From: Maritalea mediterranea
GTDB taxonomy: Bacteria; Pseudomonadota; Alphaproteobacteria; Rhizobiales; Devosiaceae
NCBI RefSeq assembly: GCF_021568695.1
Contig: NZ_JAKGTI010000002.1
Span: 248,001 to 312,000 of the forward strand
DNA length: 64,000 bases
Direction: 5' to 3'
Positions 42,801-53,693 of the stretch are shown piece by piece; positions within the stretch are counted from its first letter, which is position 1; each line of letters opens with the position of its first letter. A program made the position numbers and the translations under genes. The notes under the pieces were generated by a model that saw nothing but the letters and a program-made list of their open reading frames with translations, made no database searches and was not told where the DNA came from.

Positions 42801-43494
42801 CACGTGCGCCGTTGGTGGATAAAAGGCCTTCACTGGTCAAAGAAAACTGGCGGTTGGTGGGGGCGATAAAGCTGCTGAGCCGCATTTGCCCCTGATTGTT
42901 CAATTCAGAGCTGGTCAAGCGCAGCGTGTAATCCCGCCCCTGCATCACCCCTTTGGCATCCAGCGCAAATGGCCCGCGCAACCCGGCTGCGCTCAAATTG
43001 CCATTGAGTCGTTCCAAACGCCAGGATTCACCGGATCGCTGATCCGCCAGCACAATTTGAGCATCCCGCAATACGGCATCTTCTATTGAAACATTGCCCT
43101 GTGGCACATCTTGCGGCAGTTGGATCGGCATGCGCCATTGACCATTTTCATCAATGGTCAGATGCAGCTTCAATCCCTCAAGATTGAGTTGCTGCACTGC
43201 GTAAATATCGCGCAAAAATTCCATCAGGTTGAGATGCGCATCTGCCCGGTCCACCTCCAGCAAAGGTGTCTGTGCATCACCAACGACAATATCGGCAATG
43301 GTCATTTGCGGCTGCGGCAGCAGCGTAAAGGACAAATCACCGCGAATCGCCACATCGGTGCCCAGCGCTTCAGCCGCAATGGCTTCAACGCGTTCCCGAT
43401 ACACATTCCAATCGTAGAAGCGCGGCACCACAAAGGCTGCCGCCAACACCAGAATGAGCAAGATGCCAATAGCAATATATACGCGATTCAACAC
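39835..43494 (-). CDS. large AsmA-family protein
   Basis: A 1,219-residue envelope protein. The N-terminus has one membrane anchor (about 5-25, IAIGILLILVLAAAFVVP) followed by the AsmA signature YDWNVYRERVEAIAAEALGTDVAIRGDLSFTLLPQPQMTIADIVVGD. The middle is a long run of beta-rich repeats, and the region RGFRLDGVALGDVL-like to about 1075 matches the AsmA C-terminal domain. After about 1100 comes an Ala/Gln/Arg/Glu-rich coiled coil (RAEQEARARAQAAEQQRR, later QQQQQ) and a proline-rich acidic end. AsmA-like proteins are thought to move lipids between membranes. Transcription runs away from the clc gene. Confidence 0.9.
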   Translation of the reverse strand: MLNRVYIAIGILLILVLAAAFVVPRFYDWNVYRERVEAIAAEALGTDVAIRGDLSFTLLPQPQMTIADIVVGDAQTPLLEVDRADAHLNLMEFLRDIYAVQQLNLEGLKLHLTIDENGQWRMPIQLPQDVPQGNVSIEDAVLRDAQIVLADQRSGESWRLERLNGNLSAAGLRGPFALDAKGVMQGRDYTLRLTSSELNNQGQMRLSSFIAPTNRQFSLTSEGLLSTNGARAQFAGSADLRVRPERRDENDVRGDLTVKTKITLDAQQLRVEEFNLVPDENRAGTRMVGNATLALGETRHLDALISGGVVPLIPQDALRDRTADPYALVDLLINLPPPPKLAVATGDVQVDIGELGLGEFALRDVAADLHLDDDVWTVKSFTTRLAGDSMFTLSGELIEAQGQAAFDGRFSFASERLDALARGWRSFTDDNPLFGATAQGQGRLRLSSSGVNIAADGFKLDDDQLDLVIDWREEKARRLVINAELGQFGAQSTERLLAFLPEFGRDQKFNQTFPLGRFKVKADQLVFAQTPVRDAAASGKWSSEGIEFDDLSANDVAGISIQSSGTLAGSFEAPQLWGTARFDVQPRANIDRWAMFWPGGIHPKMVEIMRANRPARYDVELMQPENEAQKMTIEAVNADLKVDAAFDFAEGALNAATAPSAGAVFISARHGPALFNGLMLDGDGFSTDTPAQLSFEYQGTLSNSIEAEIGYESGASDLTYAGSLIVSDLANLRGRGQVQGEIADIEGISDLLGLNGLYLPPLQGTAALKFTGTEKYELTDIRARAVDEDVTGNISMSRLGESAVYGGDLRVSRLSVDGLAHYLGGPTALMDSEAQLWPDGPFNIAQQSRKHRGRIGIETPLVMANDRTFLTGVSFDLSWTANENRIRNLLGARGEGEVGLDVTLCCHGSESQKQLNGRFRLDGVALGDVLVGPATSTLSGFVDGAGRFAARGADYAQMFAAMGGEGSFSLSDFAIEGVNSDIFTHIADMNNLTELEPAAFKAQIDQQLEKGQLSVPSADGVFSVANGKLLLRNFAVEDDRARLFGELTLELSQLGLQGDWTLTPTQSFGDGEVLSENAAQIAYRVGGKLFDPDVSVDVAPMADAIQMRAFELEVEELERLRAEQEARARAQAAEQQRRMAEQAAREAQEAAARAQAEEAARKAAQEQQQQQSREETAPLALDPGAPIAYDPETGEPIYFDPNALYLEDQSPLDLTDGLE

Positions 43495-43695
43495 GAGATT
43501 TGTTTACCCATCTCCATACTTGCCAAAAGGTTAAAGCTTTCAGCGCCCTACGTCACGCCCTCAATTGCAGATTTCCGCGCAAAAAAGCAGACATGAACAG
43601 CCTTTTATGGCGCCAAGTCTTGCCCTGCCCCCTGATAAAGGCTTATCAAATAATCAAAACAACCAAAATGTGTCGGGAGTGAGTACACCGCAAAA

Positions 43696-45333
43696 ATGGC
43701 CAAAAATGCCCGCCTGATCTACCGTGTCGTGCAAAAGTGGGTGCAACCACACCTGACAACATTTCAGGCCGCGCAACTGCCTAAACTGTGGCTACTCGCC
43801 ATTGCCGCCGGCGTAGCCGGAGGGGCCGTGGCCATTCTGTTCCGCTCTGCCATTGCCTTGGCTCAATATATCTGGATACAGAATGCGACTGAACTCTATC
43901 TTGAGCGTCTCGCAGCCCTCCCCTGGTATTATGTTATTGTGGGCCCCGTCACCGGCGGCATTATTGTGGGCATGATCATGTATATGTGGCGTCGCGACGC
44001 CCGCCCGGGCGGCGTGGCCGATGTGATCGAAGCCCGCGCCCATGATGGCAAAAAACTATCCTTGCGCAATTCGCTGGTCGCCAGCATGATCTCGGCTATT
44101 TCCTTAGGGTTTGGCGCAAGCGCGGGACGGGAGGGCCCCGTGGTTTATTTTGCCGCCTCCGTGTCCAAATCGCTGTTCCGCTTTTTCGAGTTGCCGCCTT
44201 CGGCCCGCCGCATCATGCTGGGCTGTGGCGTGGCGGCAGCCATTTCGGCCTCCTTTAACGCGCCCATCGCCGGGGTGCTGTTTGCCCACGAAGTCATTTT
44301 GGGGCATTTCGCCATGTCGGCCTTTGTGCCGATTGTGATCGCATCTGTTATTGCCTCCACCATGTCTCGCGCCTGGTTTGGTGACAATCCGGCCTTTCTG
44401 GTGCCGGACTTTCAGATTACCTCCTACTGGGAAATCCCCGCCTTTGCGCTGCTGGGGCTAACATGCGCGGTCGTCGCCATTGCCTTTCAAACCTCACTGA
44501 TCGGCACGGACTGGGTCGCACGCCATTTTCGCGTGAAAGACTATTTCCGTCCCGCCATCGGCGGCTTTATGATCGGCATCATTGCCCTGGCCTTCCCGCA
44601 AGTGTTGGGCGTGGGCTATGAAGCCACCAACGCTGCGCTAACCAACCAAATGGGCCTTTGGACCATGCTCTCGCTGATCGTGGCCAAAACAGCGGCCACA
44701 GCCATCACACTGGCGTCTCGGTTTGGCGGCGGCATCTTTTCCCCCGCGCTTTATCTTGGCGCCATGACCGGCGGAGCCTTTGGCCTGATGGCCGCCAGCG
44801 TTTTCCCTGAATTGGCCTCCTCTGAGGCGCTTTATTCAATTATTGGCATGGGAGCTGTCGCGGCCGCCGTGCTGGGCGCACCCATCTCCACCACAGTGAT
44901 GATTTTTGAACTGACCGGCGGCTTCGCCTTTTCCATCGCGCTGCTGTTCGCAGTATCCATTGCAACCGGTCTGACCCAAGCTGTTATGGGGCGCTCATTT
45001 TTCTATTGGCAGCTCTATACCCGCGGCATCATGTTGGAAGAAGGCCCGCACGCCCATTTCATCAAATATTACAGGGTGCGCGATTTCATGTCGCCCTATG
45101 TAAAAAGCGAAGAGGAGCCACCCTTTGACATCCTCTCTGGCAAACCCTGGCTGAAAACCGGCGACACACTGGAAACGGCCCTCCGCGCCTTTGACGCGAC
45201 TGATGAGTCGCGCTTGCCCGTTATGGATGGCTCGGGCAAGCGCATGAAACAGGTGGGCTGGGTGACCCATGTGAAGGCGTTGGCCAGTTTCAACAAAGCT
45301 TTGGTTGAGCAAAGCCGCGAAGAACACCTTTAG
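43696..45333 (+). CDS. CLC-family chloride channel/transporter with CBS-like C-terminus
   Basis: A 545-residue membrane protein with about ten hydrophobic segments. The CLC anion-site motif GREGP is present with the gating glutamate E146, and SFNAPIAGVLFAHEVILGHF follows. In the latter the position equal to the proton glutamate E203 of E. coli ClcA appears to be valine (V200) after E199, as in CLC channels. The N-terminal GSGIP motif is not obvious (ARPGGVADV in its place). Residues about 460-540 look like CBS-domain sequence (VRDFMSPYV...TLETALRAFDATDESRLPVMDGSG). Chloride (or another anion) transport is likely; exchange with protons is doubtful. Confidence 0.9.
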   Translation: MAKNARLIYRVVQKWVQPHLTTFQAAQLPKLWLLAIAAGVAGGAVAILFRSAIALAQYIWIQNATELYLERLAALPWYYVIVGPVTGGIIVGMIMYMWRRDARPGGVADVIEARAHDGKKLSLRNSLVASMISAISLGFGASAGREGPVVYFAASVSKSLFRFFELPPSARRIMLGCGVAAAISASFNAPIAGVLFAHEVILGHFAMSAFVPIVIASVIASTMSRAWFGDNPAFLVPDFQITSYWEIPAFALLGLTCAVVAIAFQTSLIGTDWVARHFRVKDYFRPAIGGFMIGIIALAFPQVLGVGYEATNAALTNQMGLWTMLSLIVAKTAATAITLASRFGGGIFSPALYLGAMTGGAFGLMAASVFPELASSEALYSIIGMGAVAAAVLGAPISTTVMIFELTGGFAFSIALLFAVSIATGLTQAVMGRSFFYWQLYTRGIMLEEGPHAHFIKYYRVRDFMSPYVKSEEEPPFDILSGKPWLKTGDTLETALRAFDATDESRLPVMDGSGKRMKQVGWVTHVKALASFNKALVEQSREEHL

Positions 45334-45340
45334 GGACAAA

Positions 45341-45772
45341 CTAGCCCCCTTGCGGCAAAGCACTCTCGTCATATTGTGCGGCGAATTCTGCACTTGGCGG
45401 AATAGGCTGGATCACATCAATCATAATCCCATTCGGATCTGCAGTGATGAAATGGCGTTGGCCAAAATCTTCACTTTTGATGTCCAGCAGCAAGGGCAAC
45501 CCGGCCTCTTTTAGTCGGCCATATTGCGCATCCACATCCTCCACCTCAAAATTTAGGATCAGCCCCTGCGTTTTCGCCTGCGCTGGCTTCGGCACCGTGG
45601 GGTGATCAAATTGCAGCACCGCCAGATTTGTGCTTGGCACCAACTCAGATTGCAAATGCACATACCAATCGCTCTCAAAACGCGGCACAAACCCGAAATG
45701 CTGGGTAAAGAACGCCACCGTTTTTGCCACATCAGCCACCATAATCACGGGATAATATGAAGTTGTTTTCAT
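45341..45772 (-). CDS. VOC-family (glyoxalase/bleomycin-resistance-like) protein
   Basis: A 143-residue protein with the paired beta-alpha-beta units of the VOC fold: [32 protein letters not shown]...[17 protein letters not shown] and [55 protein letters not shown]. The substrate is unknown; members bind metals and modify small molecules or sequester drugs. I chose ATG 45772 (GGAG upstream). It is divergent from a TetR regulator with two matching operators between them, so it is very likely repressed by that regulator. Confidence 0.88.
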   Translation of the reverse strand: MKTTSYYPVIMVADVAKTVAFFTQHFGFVPRFESDWYVHLQSELVPSTNLAVLQFDHPTVPKPAQAKTQGLILNFEVEDVDAQYGRLKEAGLPLLLDIKSEDFGQRHFITADPNGIMIDVIQPIPPSAEFAAQYDESALPQGG

Positions 45773-45795
45773 CTCTTTTCTCCAAATCAAAAATA

Positions 45796-47418
<1,623 letters not shown>

Positions 47419-47483
47419 TATTTCCCCCAATGGCAACAAACAAAGTCTACGCTTCAAGTGGGCACGCGATTCAAATATTCAAG

Positions 47484-47999
47484 TCAATCCAAGGCTTTAA
47501 ATTCATTTTTTAACTGCCGCGCCCGCGCTTTTAGTGACGCCGCCCCCTTTTCAAGCGCCATATTGAGCTTTTGCTGTAAGCGATTCAATTGACTCTCATT
47601 TTCAACATGAAGCCGAACATCAGCATCCAGCGCCCACACCTGCACCAAGGTCTTCTTATCGTCCGAAAGCGCAGGCAATGCAGCCGCAACTTTCTCACGT
47701 TTAATTTGCGCAAAATCCAGGAATTGCACCGACTGAAGCGCATGCAATTTCGGCTCCCAATGCCTGTATTGATCCGCGGCATCAAACATGGCTTCGACGA
47801 CATTGGCCGGAACCTCTTTGCTGCGCTCCAACGCGCTTTTCACCAGCCACGTCGCCCCGGTTTGAAACACCACATTGTCATGGGAAAAATAATCAGTAAG
47901 CGCCAGAAAGTCATCCGAATCCGCAGCAGCCAACCCCTGCTTCAATGGCGCTACTTGCTTGCCATCAAACGCCAACAAAGCTTGAATCAATGGGTTCAT
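47484..47999 (-). CDS. hypothetical protein
   Basis: A 171-residue protein I do not recognise. It is predicted to be helical and soluble: NPLIQALLAFDGKQVAPLKQGL, then DDFLALTDYFSHDNVVFQTGATWLVKSALER, KLHALQSVQFLDFAQIKREKVAAALPALSDDKKTLVQVWALDADVRL and a basic C-terminal tail (LKARARQLKNEFKALD). The segments recall HEAT-like repeats, but I would not insist. I chose ATG 47999 with GGAGG 5 bases upstream; the frame is open to 48128. It lies just downstream of the phytase-like gene and its terminator. Confidence 0.6.
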   Translation of the reverse strand: MNPLIQALLAFDGKQVAPLKQGLAAADSDDFLALTDYFSHDNVVFQTGATWLVKSALERSKEVPANVVEAMFDAADQYRHWEPKLHALQSVQFLDFAQIKREKVAAALPALSDDKKTLVQVWALDADVRLHVENESQLNRLQQKLNMALEKGAASLKARARQLKNEFKALD

Positions 48000-48040
48000 C
48001 ATATCCTCCAACCGATTCAAATCTAACCGCTTTTCCCATA

Positions 48041-48069
48041 AAGAAAAGCCCGAGCGTTTCCGCCCGGGC
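48041..48069 (-). terminator. intrinsic terminator downstream of the phytase-like gene
   Basis: Minus strand: GCCCGGGCG-GAAA-CGCTCGGGC stem (one G-U pair) followed by TTTTCTTT, 25 bases after the stop at 48094. Confidence 0.82.
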
Positions 48070-48093
48070 CAATATTGAAAATCTAGGCAAGAC

Positions 48094-50268
48094 CTACATT
48101 TTGCCGATGGAGAAGAACAAGGTTTCACCCGAGTGGTCGTCTACGCCATCATTGTCTGTCATCGCGAACCCTTCGCCTGCCGCGTCGATGGCAAAGCTTT
48201 CGATCTTGTCGAGCACAAAGCCGTTCAACGCTTTCATGTCGGGCAAGAAATCGTGCACTTCAGTTTTCTCAACCAATGGCAATTCGCTACCCAACGGTGC
48301 TGCCTGCATTTGGTCCACTGAAATGGCATAAAGCTTTTTGATCTTCGCATTGGCAGCCAACTGATTGTCACGCTCTACAACATAAATCATGTCGCCATAG
48401 GCCGTGATTTCAGAAAGGCCAACCCAGCCTTTTTCACCCTGATCTAACGGATAGTGCACCGCACCCCATTCGCCAGTGGCAGGCGTGTAGGAAACAAGCT
48501 TCACTTCGCCTTTGTCGTCGTCAGCCCATTCGCGCTGGATAGCGATCCAAAGCACCATCTCATCGCCTTCACCAACCGCAGTGATGCCCTCAGCACCAAA
48601 GCGTTTTTCAACGGCCAGCAGTTCAGCCGGGAACGGCACTTCTTTCTCGATCTCGCCTTCTGCATTCACATGGTAAAGCGCATGTGGGGTCAATCGATCT
48701 GTCCGGCCTTCAGAGGCAAGCCAGAAACCACCGTCACCATCAAGCGTGATGCCTTCAAGGTCCAGTTTCTGTGCTGGTGCGCCATCACGCGTCACGCCGA
48801 TACGACGCACAATTTTGGCAGGTGATTGGGTGGCATCAATCTCATAGATGGACGGCTGTGCCCGCAAAAAACTGTCATTCACCGCATAAAGCTTGCCCGC
48901 AACTTCTGCATCAGCCACAAGGCCCGAAAGCGCAGTCCAACCGATTGGACGATCGCCATCCATTTTTGAGATGATTTGCGGGTATGCTGGTGTTTGTGCA
49001 GTGCGCGCATAAACCATCACATGCGACCCCGGCCCGCCATCTTCACGCAAATCCTTTTCGTTGGCCGTCACCAGCAAGTCTTTTGCGGAAATGGCCACCG
49101 CACCTTCAGGAGCGATGCCGGATGGCAAAGCTTGAATAAATTCAGGTTCGCCACCGGTATCTTTATACACCAACACCAAAGAAGCACGTTCCAACAGCAC
49201 AAAGATCAATGTGTCAGCACCAAACTTGGCAACTTCCAAACCTTCAGGCTCAGAGCCTTTATTGTCAGAGCGTTTTTCTGGGTAGTGGCCCAAACGTGCC
49301 ACCAAATGGTCCACGCTCATGCCGGAATCCCAAACGATAGATCCGTCTTTATTCCAAATGGTGAAGCCGCGTGAGCCACCTTCATAATCACCTTCATTGG
49401 CGGTCACGAAGCGGTCATTATCCAGCCATTTCACAGCGTCTGGCTCACGCACAACGGCGCTCAATGTGCCATCAAATGTAAGGGCCCGTTCTTCTTCTGT
49501 GTCCACATTGACCAAATCGACAGCGCCGGCGGAGAAGTGGTTTTTCACCTCGCCGGTCACGCCATCAAGAACAACAAGGTGGTTGTTTTCCTGCAGCGTC
49601 ACAACCAATTCGCCTGCCATGTTGAAATCAACAAATTCTGGCTCAGGGTCAGAAGCACCGACTTCAGCCAAACCTGTCAAATCCACTTTGATTTGGCTGT
49701 CGCAATCCAGCGCACCCTCTGCCACCTTAAACAAGGCCACAAAGCCAGCAGGCGCCTGTGGGAGCACGCCATCATTCAAATCTTCGTCGCGCTCATTCTC
49801 AATCGCCACGGCAAGCATCGCCCCGTCTTTTGACGCAGCTATTGAATCGGGCTGACCACCAAGATCACATGTCGCCACAATTTCCTGGCTTGCGGCATTG
49901 ATCACGGCCACATGGCCTGAGGGCGCCGTGTAGCTTTCAGATGTGTTTACCCCTGCAAACACCTGCTCACCGATCACAGCAACTGATGTCGGTTCGCCGT
50001 CCAGCGCCACGAAACCTTTGGCGGTGGTGCTGCCATCTTCAAAGAGGCCGATAAAGCCGAGACCACCAGCCGGGCTGTCTGAATATACAAGCCAGGAACC
50101 ATCTGCATTGGCGGCAATGATTTCCGCCGAGGTTTCTTCGGCTTCCGGTGCGTTTTGTGCCACTGGAAAGCTATTCACCCGATCGAAATACGGGCTGGCC
50201 AGTGCAGCCATAGACCCCAGGCTCACACTCGACAGTGCAGCCAGGCTGATTGTTTTGAAAAGCGACAT
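48094..50268 (-). CDS. exported beta-propeller protein with phytase-like esterase domain
   Basis: A 724-residue exported protein (signal peptide about 1-25, ALSSVSLGSMAALAS). The first 430 residues form a beta-propeller-like series (ADGSWLVYSDSPAGGLGFIGLF, SGHVAVINAASQEIVATCDLGGQPDSIAASKDGAML, FVTANEGDYEGGSRGF). From about 440 the sequence matches the esterase-like activity of phytase family (IGWTALSGLVADAEVAGKLYAVNDSFL...LDLEGITLDGDGGFWLASEGRT...FGAEGITAVGEGDEMVLWIAIQREW). It could release phosphate outside the cell; that is inferred. Divergent from uvrD with a 186-base gap that shows nothing I recognise. Confidence 0.82.
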   Translation of the reverse strand: MSLFKTISLAALSSVSLGSMAALASPYFDRVNSFPVAQNAPEAEETSAEIIAANADGSWLVYSDSPAGGLGFIGLFEDGSTTAKGFVALDGEPTSVAVIGEQVFAGVNTSESYTAPSGHVAVINAASQEIVATCDLGGQPDSIAASKDGAMLAVAIENERDEDLNDGVLPQAPAGFVALFKVAEGALDCDSQIKVDLTGLAEVGASDPEPEFVDFNMAGELVVTLQENNHLVVLDGVTGEVKNHFSAGAVDLVNVDTEEERALTFDGTLSAVVREPDAVKWLDNDRFVTANEGDYEGGSRGFTIWNKDGSIVWDSGMSVDHLVARLGHYPEKRSDNKGSEPEGLEVAKFGADTLIFVLLERASLVLVYKDTGGEPEFIQALPSGIAPEGAVAISAKDLLVTANEKDLREDGGPGSHVMVYARTAQTPAYPQIISKMDGDRPIGWTALSGLVADAEVAGKLYAVNDSFLRAQPSIYEIDATQSPAKIVRRIGVTRDGAPAQKLDLEGITLDGDGGFWLASEGRTDRLTPHALYHVNAEGEIEKEVPFPAELLAVEKRFGAEGITAVGEGDEMVLWIAIQREWADDDKGEVKLVSYTPATGEWGAVHYPLDQGEKGWVGLSEITAYGDMIYVVERDNQLAANAKIKKLYAISVDQMQAAPLGSELPLVEKTEVHDFLPDMKALNGFVLDKIESFAIDAAGEGFAMTDNDGVDDHSGETLFFSIGKM

Positions 50269-50454
50269 AAGTTTCCCCTTAGGTTTAAGTCGTCCGCTTT
50301 TCGCTTAGGGAGTTGTCGCAACAGACACGTGACAAAATTGTTGCACAAATTTGACATTGCACAACTCAAGCCTCACAAGGGTTTTTGGTTCTCGACATAT
50401 ACAAGAAAGAATGTCTCCCCTATAAAGAACAAAAAGAGATTCGAAACGGACCGA

Positions 50455-52800
50455 ATGACCGATAGACCAGCAAAACCTCAAGGTTTAGGCGCTGGCCCGA
50501 TCACTTCTCAATTGGGCGCGCGAACACCGCAATATTTAGATGGCTTAAACCCCGAGCAGCACGATGCCATTGTGTCTGTGGATGGGCCATTGCTGGTGTT
50601 GGCTGGCGCAGGCACAGGCAAAACGCGGGTATTGACCACACGCATTGCCCACATCTTGCACACCCGCCGTGCCCGAGCGCATGAAATTCTGGCCGTAACC
50701 TTCACCAACAAAGCCGCCCGCGAAATGAAAGAGCGGATCGGCAAATTTGTGGGTGGTGCCATTGAAGGCATGCCTTGGCTGGGCACTTTCCACTCCATCG
50801 GCGCCCGTATCTTGCGCCGCCATGCCGAGTTGGTGGGCCTCAAGTCTGATTTCACCATTCTGGATACTGACGATCAGATCCGCCTGCTCAAGCAATTGCT
50901 GCAAGCCGAAAATGTGGATGAAAAACGCTGGCCCGCCCGGCAGCTGGCCCACGTGATCGACGGGTGGAAAAACAAAGGGCTCCAACCCAGCCAACTTTCC
51001 GAAGCCGATGCGGGTGTTTTTGCCGATGGCAAAGCAGTCAAAATCTATCAGCAATATCAATCGCGCCTTAAGGTGCTGAACGCCGCAGACTTTGGCGATT
51101 TGCTGCTGGAAGGCATTCGCCTGTTTAAAGAAAACCCAACCGTTCTGGCCGAATATCATCAGCGCTTCAAATATATGCTGGTGGACGAATATCAGGATAC
51201 CAACGTGGCGCAATATTTGTGGTTGCGCCTGTTGGCCCAAACCAACGAACACCGCGACACCGCCAATGTGTGCGTGGTGGGCGACGATGACCAATCCATC
51301 TATGGCTGGCGCGGCGCCGAAGTGGACAATATTTTGCGCTTTGAAAAAGACTTTCCCGGCGCCAAAGTCATCCGGCTGGAGCGCAATTATCGCTCCACCT
51401 CAAAAATCCTGAAAGCCGCTTCGCACCTGATTGCCCACAATGAAGATCGCTTGGGCAAAACATTGCAAACCGATGTCGGCGAAGAAGGCGAGCCAATCGC
51501 GGTCACCTCCGTGTGGGATTCTGAAGAAGAAGCCCGCAATATTGGCGAAGATATTGAGCAATTGCAGCGCCAGGGCCATGCGCTCAACTCTATGGCCATT
51601 CTGGTGCGCGCCTCATTCCAAATGCGCGAATTTGAAGATCGCTTCATCACGCTCGGGTTGAACTACCGCGTCATTGGCGGCCCGCGCTTCTATGAGCGCC
51701 GCGAAATCCGTGACGCCCTTGCCTATTTGCGCATCGTGACCCAGCCCGCAGATGACTTGGCATTTGAACGGATCGTCAATGTGCCCAAGCGCGGCTTGGG
51801 CGACGCCACAATCCGTTTGCTGCATGATGCGGCCCGCGCCGCCAATGTGCCGCTGGTGCAAGCCACCCGCGAGCTGGTGGAAACCGATGAATTGAAACCA
51901 AAACAGCGCTCTACCCTGCGTGGGCTGCTCAGCCAATTTGATGAATGGGCCATGCGGTTGCAAACCCTGCCCCACTCTGAAGTGGCGGAAGCGATTTTGG
52001 ACGAGAGCGGGTACACACAGATGTGGCAGAACGACAAATCTGCTGACGCGCCGGGTCGATTGGAAAACCTCAAAGAATTCATCCGCTCCATGGAGGAATT
52101 TGAAACCCTTGGCGGATTTTTGGAGCATATCGCCTTGGTGATGGATCGCGACAGTGCCGATGCAGACGATGCGGTCTCCATCATGACCCTGCACGCTGCC
52201 AAAGGCTTGGAATTCGACACCGTATTTCTGCCGGGCTGGGAAGAAGGCCTGTTCCCCCACCAGCGCGCCTTGGACGAATCCGGCAAAGCCGGGTTGGAAG
52301 AAGAACGCCGCCTCGCCTATGTGGGCATCACCCGCGCGCGCAAACGCGCCAAACTGAGCCTCGCCCAAAACCGACGCATTCATGGCTTGTGGCAATCCGC
52401 CATTCCGTCCCGCTTTCTTGATGAGCTGCCTGCGGATGCGGTTGAGGTCAAAGATACCGGCTCATCCTATGGCGGCATCAATTATGGCGGCCGCGACCAA
52501 GCCACCAAATTCGATCGACGCGATCCATTTGAAAGCGTCTATGAAACACCCGGCTGGCAACGCGCCCAACGGCAACATAAATCGCGCGGCTATGACCGCG
52601 GCCCCACCATTGAGGGCGAATTGGTGGCCCGGTCCACCAACACCGCCAACTCTTCCTCTCGCTACAAGGCGGGCGACAAGGTACTGCACCTCAAATTCGG
52701 CGAAGGCACCGTGGCCGGCGTTGAAGGCAACAAGCTGAGCATTGACTTTCCCAGCGTAGGCCGCAAAAAGGTGCTGGAAAGCTTTGTTCAAAAACCGTGA
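50455..52800 (+). CDS. uvrD: DNA helicase II (UvrD/PcrA type)
   Basis: A 781-residue superfamily 1A helicase for nucleotide excision and mismatch repair. Visible: Q motif LNPEQHDAIVSVDGPLLVLAGAGTGKTRVLTTRI with Walker A at 50-57, TFTNKAAREMKERI (Ia), ILDTDDQIRLLKQLL, VDEYQDTN (II), VVGDDDQSIYGWRGA (III), RLERNYRSTSKIL (IV), SIMTLHAAKGLEFDTVFLPGWEEGLFPH (V) and AYVGITRARKRAKL (VI). A C-terminal Tudor-like module (YKAGDKVLHLKFGEGTVAGVEGNKL) ends it. I chose ATG 50455, as the open frame further upstream is intergenic and shadow sequence. Confidence 0.96.
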   Translation: MTDRPAKPQGLGAGPITSQLGARTPQYLDGLNPEQHDAIVSVDGPLLVLAGAGTGKTRVLTTRIAHILHTRRARAHEILAVTFTNKAAREMKERIGKFVGGAIEGMPWLGTFHSIGARILRRHAELVGLKSDFTILDTDDQIRLLKQLLQAENVDEKRWPARQLAHVIDGWKNKGLQPSQLSEADAGVFADGKAVKIYQQYQSRLKVLNAADFGDLLLEGIRLFKENPTVLAEYHQRFKYMLVDEYQDTNVAQYLWLRLLAQTNEHRDTANVCVVGDDDQSIYGWRGAEVDNILRFEKDFPGAKVIRLERNYRSTSKILKAASHLIAHNEDRLGKTLQTDVGEEGEPIAVTSVWDSEEEARNIGEDIEQLQRQGHALNSMAILVRASFQMREFEDRFITLGLNYRVIGGPRFYERREIRDALAYLRIVTQPADDLAFERIVNVPKRGLGDATIRLLHDAARAANVPLVQATRELVETDELKPKQRSTLRGLLSQFDEWAMRLQTLPHSEVAEAILDESGYTQMWQNDKSADAPGRLENLKEFIRSMEEFETLGGFLEHIALVMDRDSADADDAVSIMTLHAAKGLEFDTVFLPGWEEGLFPHQRALDESGKAGLEEERRLAYVGITRARKRAKLSLAQNRRIHGLWQSAIPSRFLDELPADAVEVKDTGSSYGGINYGGRDQATKFDRRDPFESVYETPGWQRAQRQHKSRGYDRGPTIEGELVARSTNTANSSSRYKAGDKVLHLKFGEGTVAGVEGNKLSIDFPSVGRKKVLESFVQKP

Positions 52801-52811
52801 GACTTTAATCC

Positions 52812-53675
52812 ATGTCCCTAAATCAGATCAGCGTGCCCCTCACCAAAGAAGAAGCCTATAAGCTGGTCGATGCGGTCAGCGAGATGGAAGATATGGCGCT
52901 TTCCGCTGTGGCTTATGAAGGCCCGGATGGCGAACATTGGGTATTTGAAGCCACATGCGATGTAAAGCCGGACATCGAAAAATTCAATGCACTGGCCAAG
53001 CAGGTGTTGGGCGACGATGTTGAATTTGAAGTGGCCCCGGTGCCGGACAAAGACTGGGTGGCCCATTCGCTGGAAGGCTTGAAACCCGTTGAGGCGGGTG
53101 GATTTTTTGTCCATGGCTCGCATGATGATGCGCCTAGCGAAAACGTGATCCCGATCAGAATTGATGCAGGTCAGGCCTTTGGGACCGGCCATCATGAAAC
53201 CACGTCCGGTTGTCTCGCGGCACTAGACCTTTACCTAAAAGACAACACACCTGAAGCCATATTGGATCTAGGCACCGGTACTGGGATTCTGGCCATCGCG
53301 GCCGCCAAACGCACCGAACTCAACATTCTCGCGACAGACATTGACCCCAAAGCCGTCGAAGTCACCATTGAAAACGCCGAGATTAATGGGGTGCTGGATC
53401 AGATCATCGCCGAAACTGCTGACGGTTTTGCTCACCCTATCTTTGCCGAACATGGCCCGTTTGATCTGATCATGGCCAATATTTTGGCCGGGCCGCTGAT
53501 TGAGTTGGCACCGCAATTGGTGGCACAGGCTAAACCTGGCGCCACCATCATTCTGGCTGGGCTACTGACGCGGCAGGCAGAAGATGTGATTGCCGCCTAC
53601 ACCGCACAAAAAACAACCCTCCTCGCGCATAGCGAGAAGGGTGATTGGTCGATCCTAACACTAAAAGCCGAGTAG
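52812..53675 (+). CDS. prmA: ribosomal protein L11 methyltransferase
   Basis: Methylates lysines and the N-terminus of ribosomal protein L11 using S-adenosylmethionine. The 287-residue enzyme shows VIPIRIDAGQAFGTGHHETTSGCLAALD before the SAM-binding LDLGTGTGILAIAAAK, ILATDIDPKAVEVTIENAEINGV, and FDLIMANILAGPLIELAPQL. Starts 11 bases after uvrD. An intrinsic terminator overlaps the stop codon. Confidence 0.95.
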   Translation: MSLNQISVPLTKEEAYKLVDAVSEMEDMALSAVAYEGPDGEHWVFEATCDVKPDIEKFNALAKQVLGDDVEFEVAPVPDKDWVAHSLEGLKPVEAGGFFVHGSHDDAPSENVIPIRIDAGQAFGTGHHETTSGCLAALDLYLKDNTPEAILDLGTGTGILAIAAAKRTELNILATDIDPKAVEVTIENAEINGVLDQIIAETADGFAHPIFAEHGPFDLIMANILAGPLIELAPQLVAQAKPGATIILAGLLTRQAEDVIAAYTAQKTTLLAHSEKGDWSILTLKAE

Positions 53676-53685
53676 CTCGGCTTTT
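53663..53685 (+). terminator. intrinsic terminator overlapping the prmA stop
   Basis: AAAAGCCGAG-TAG-CTCGGCTTTT, a perfect 10-bp stem with TTTT; the loop is the TAG stop codon itself. It is symmetrical and could also serve the microprotein genes from the other strand. Confidence 0.8.
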
Positions 53686-53693
53686 ACGACTTC

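Noticed and set aside
50269-50454. LexA box (GTTC-N7-GTTC) upstream of uvrD
   Set aside because: The nearest candidate, GTTCTCGACATATAC, matches only one half-site properly.
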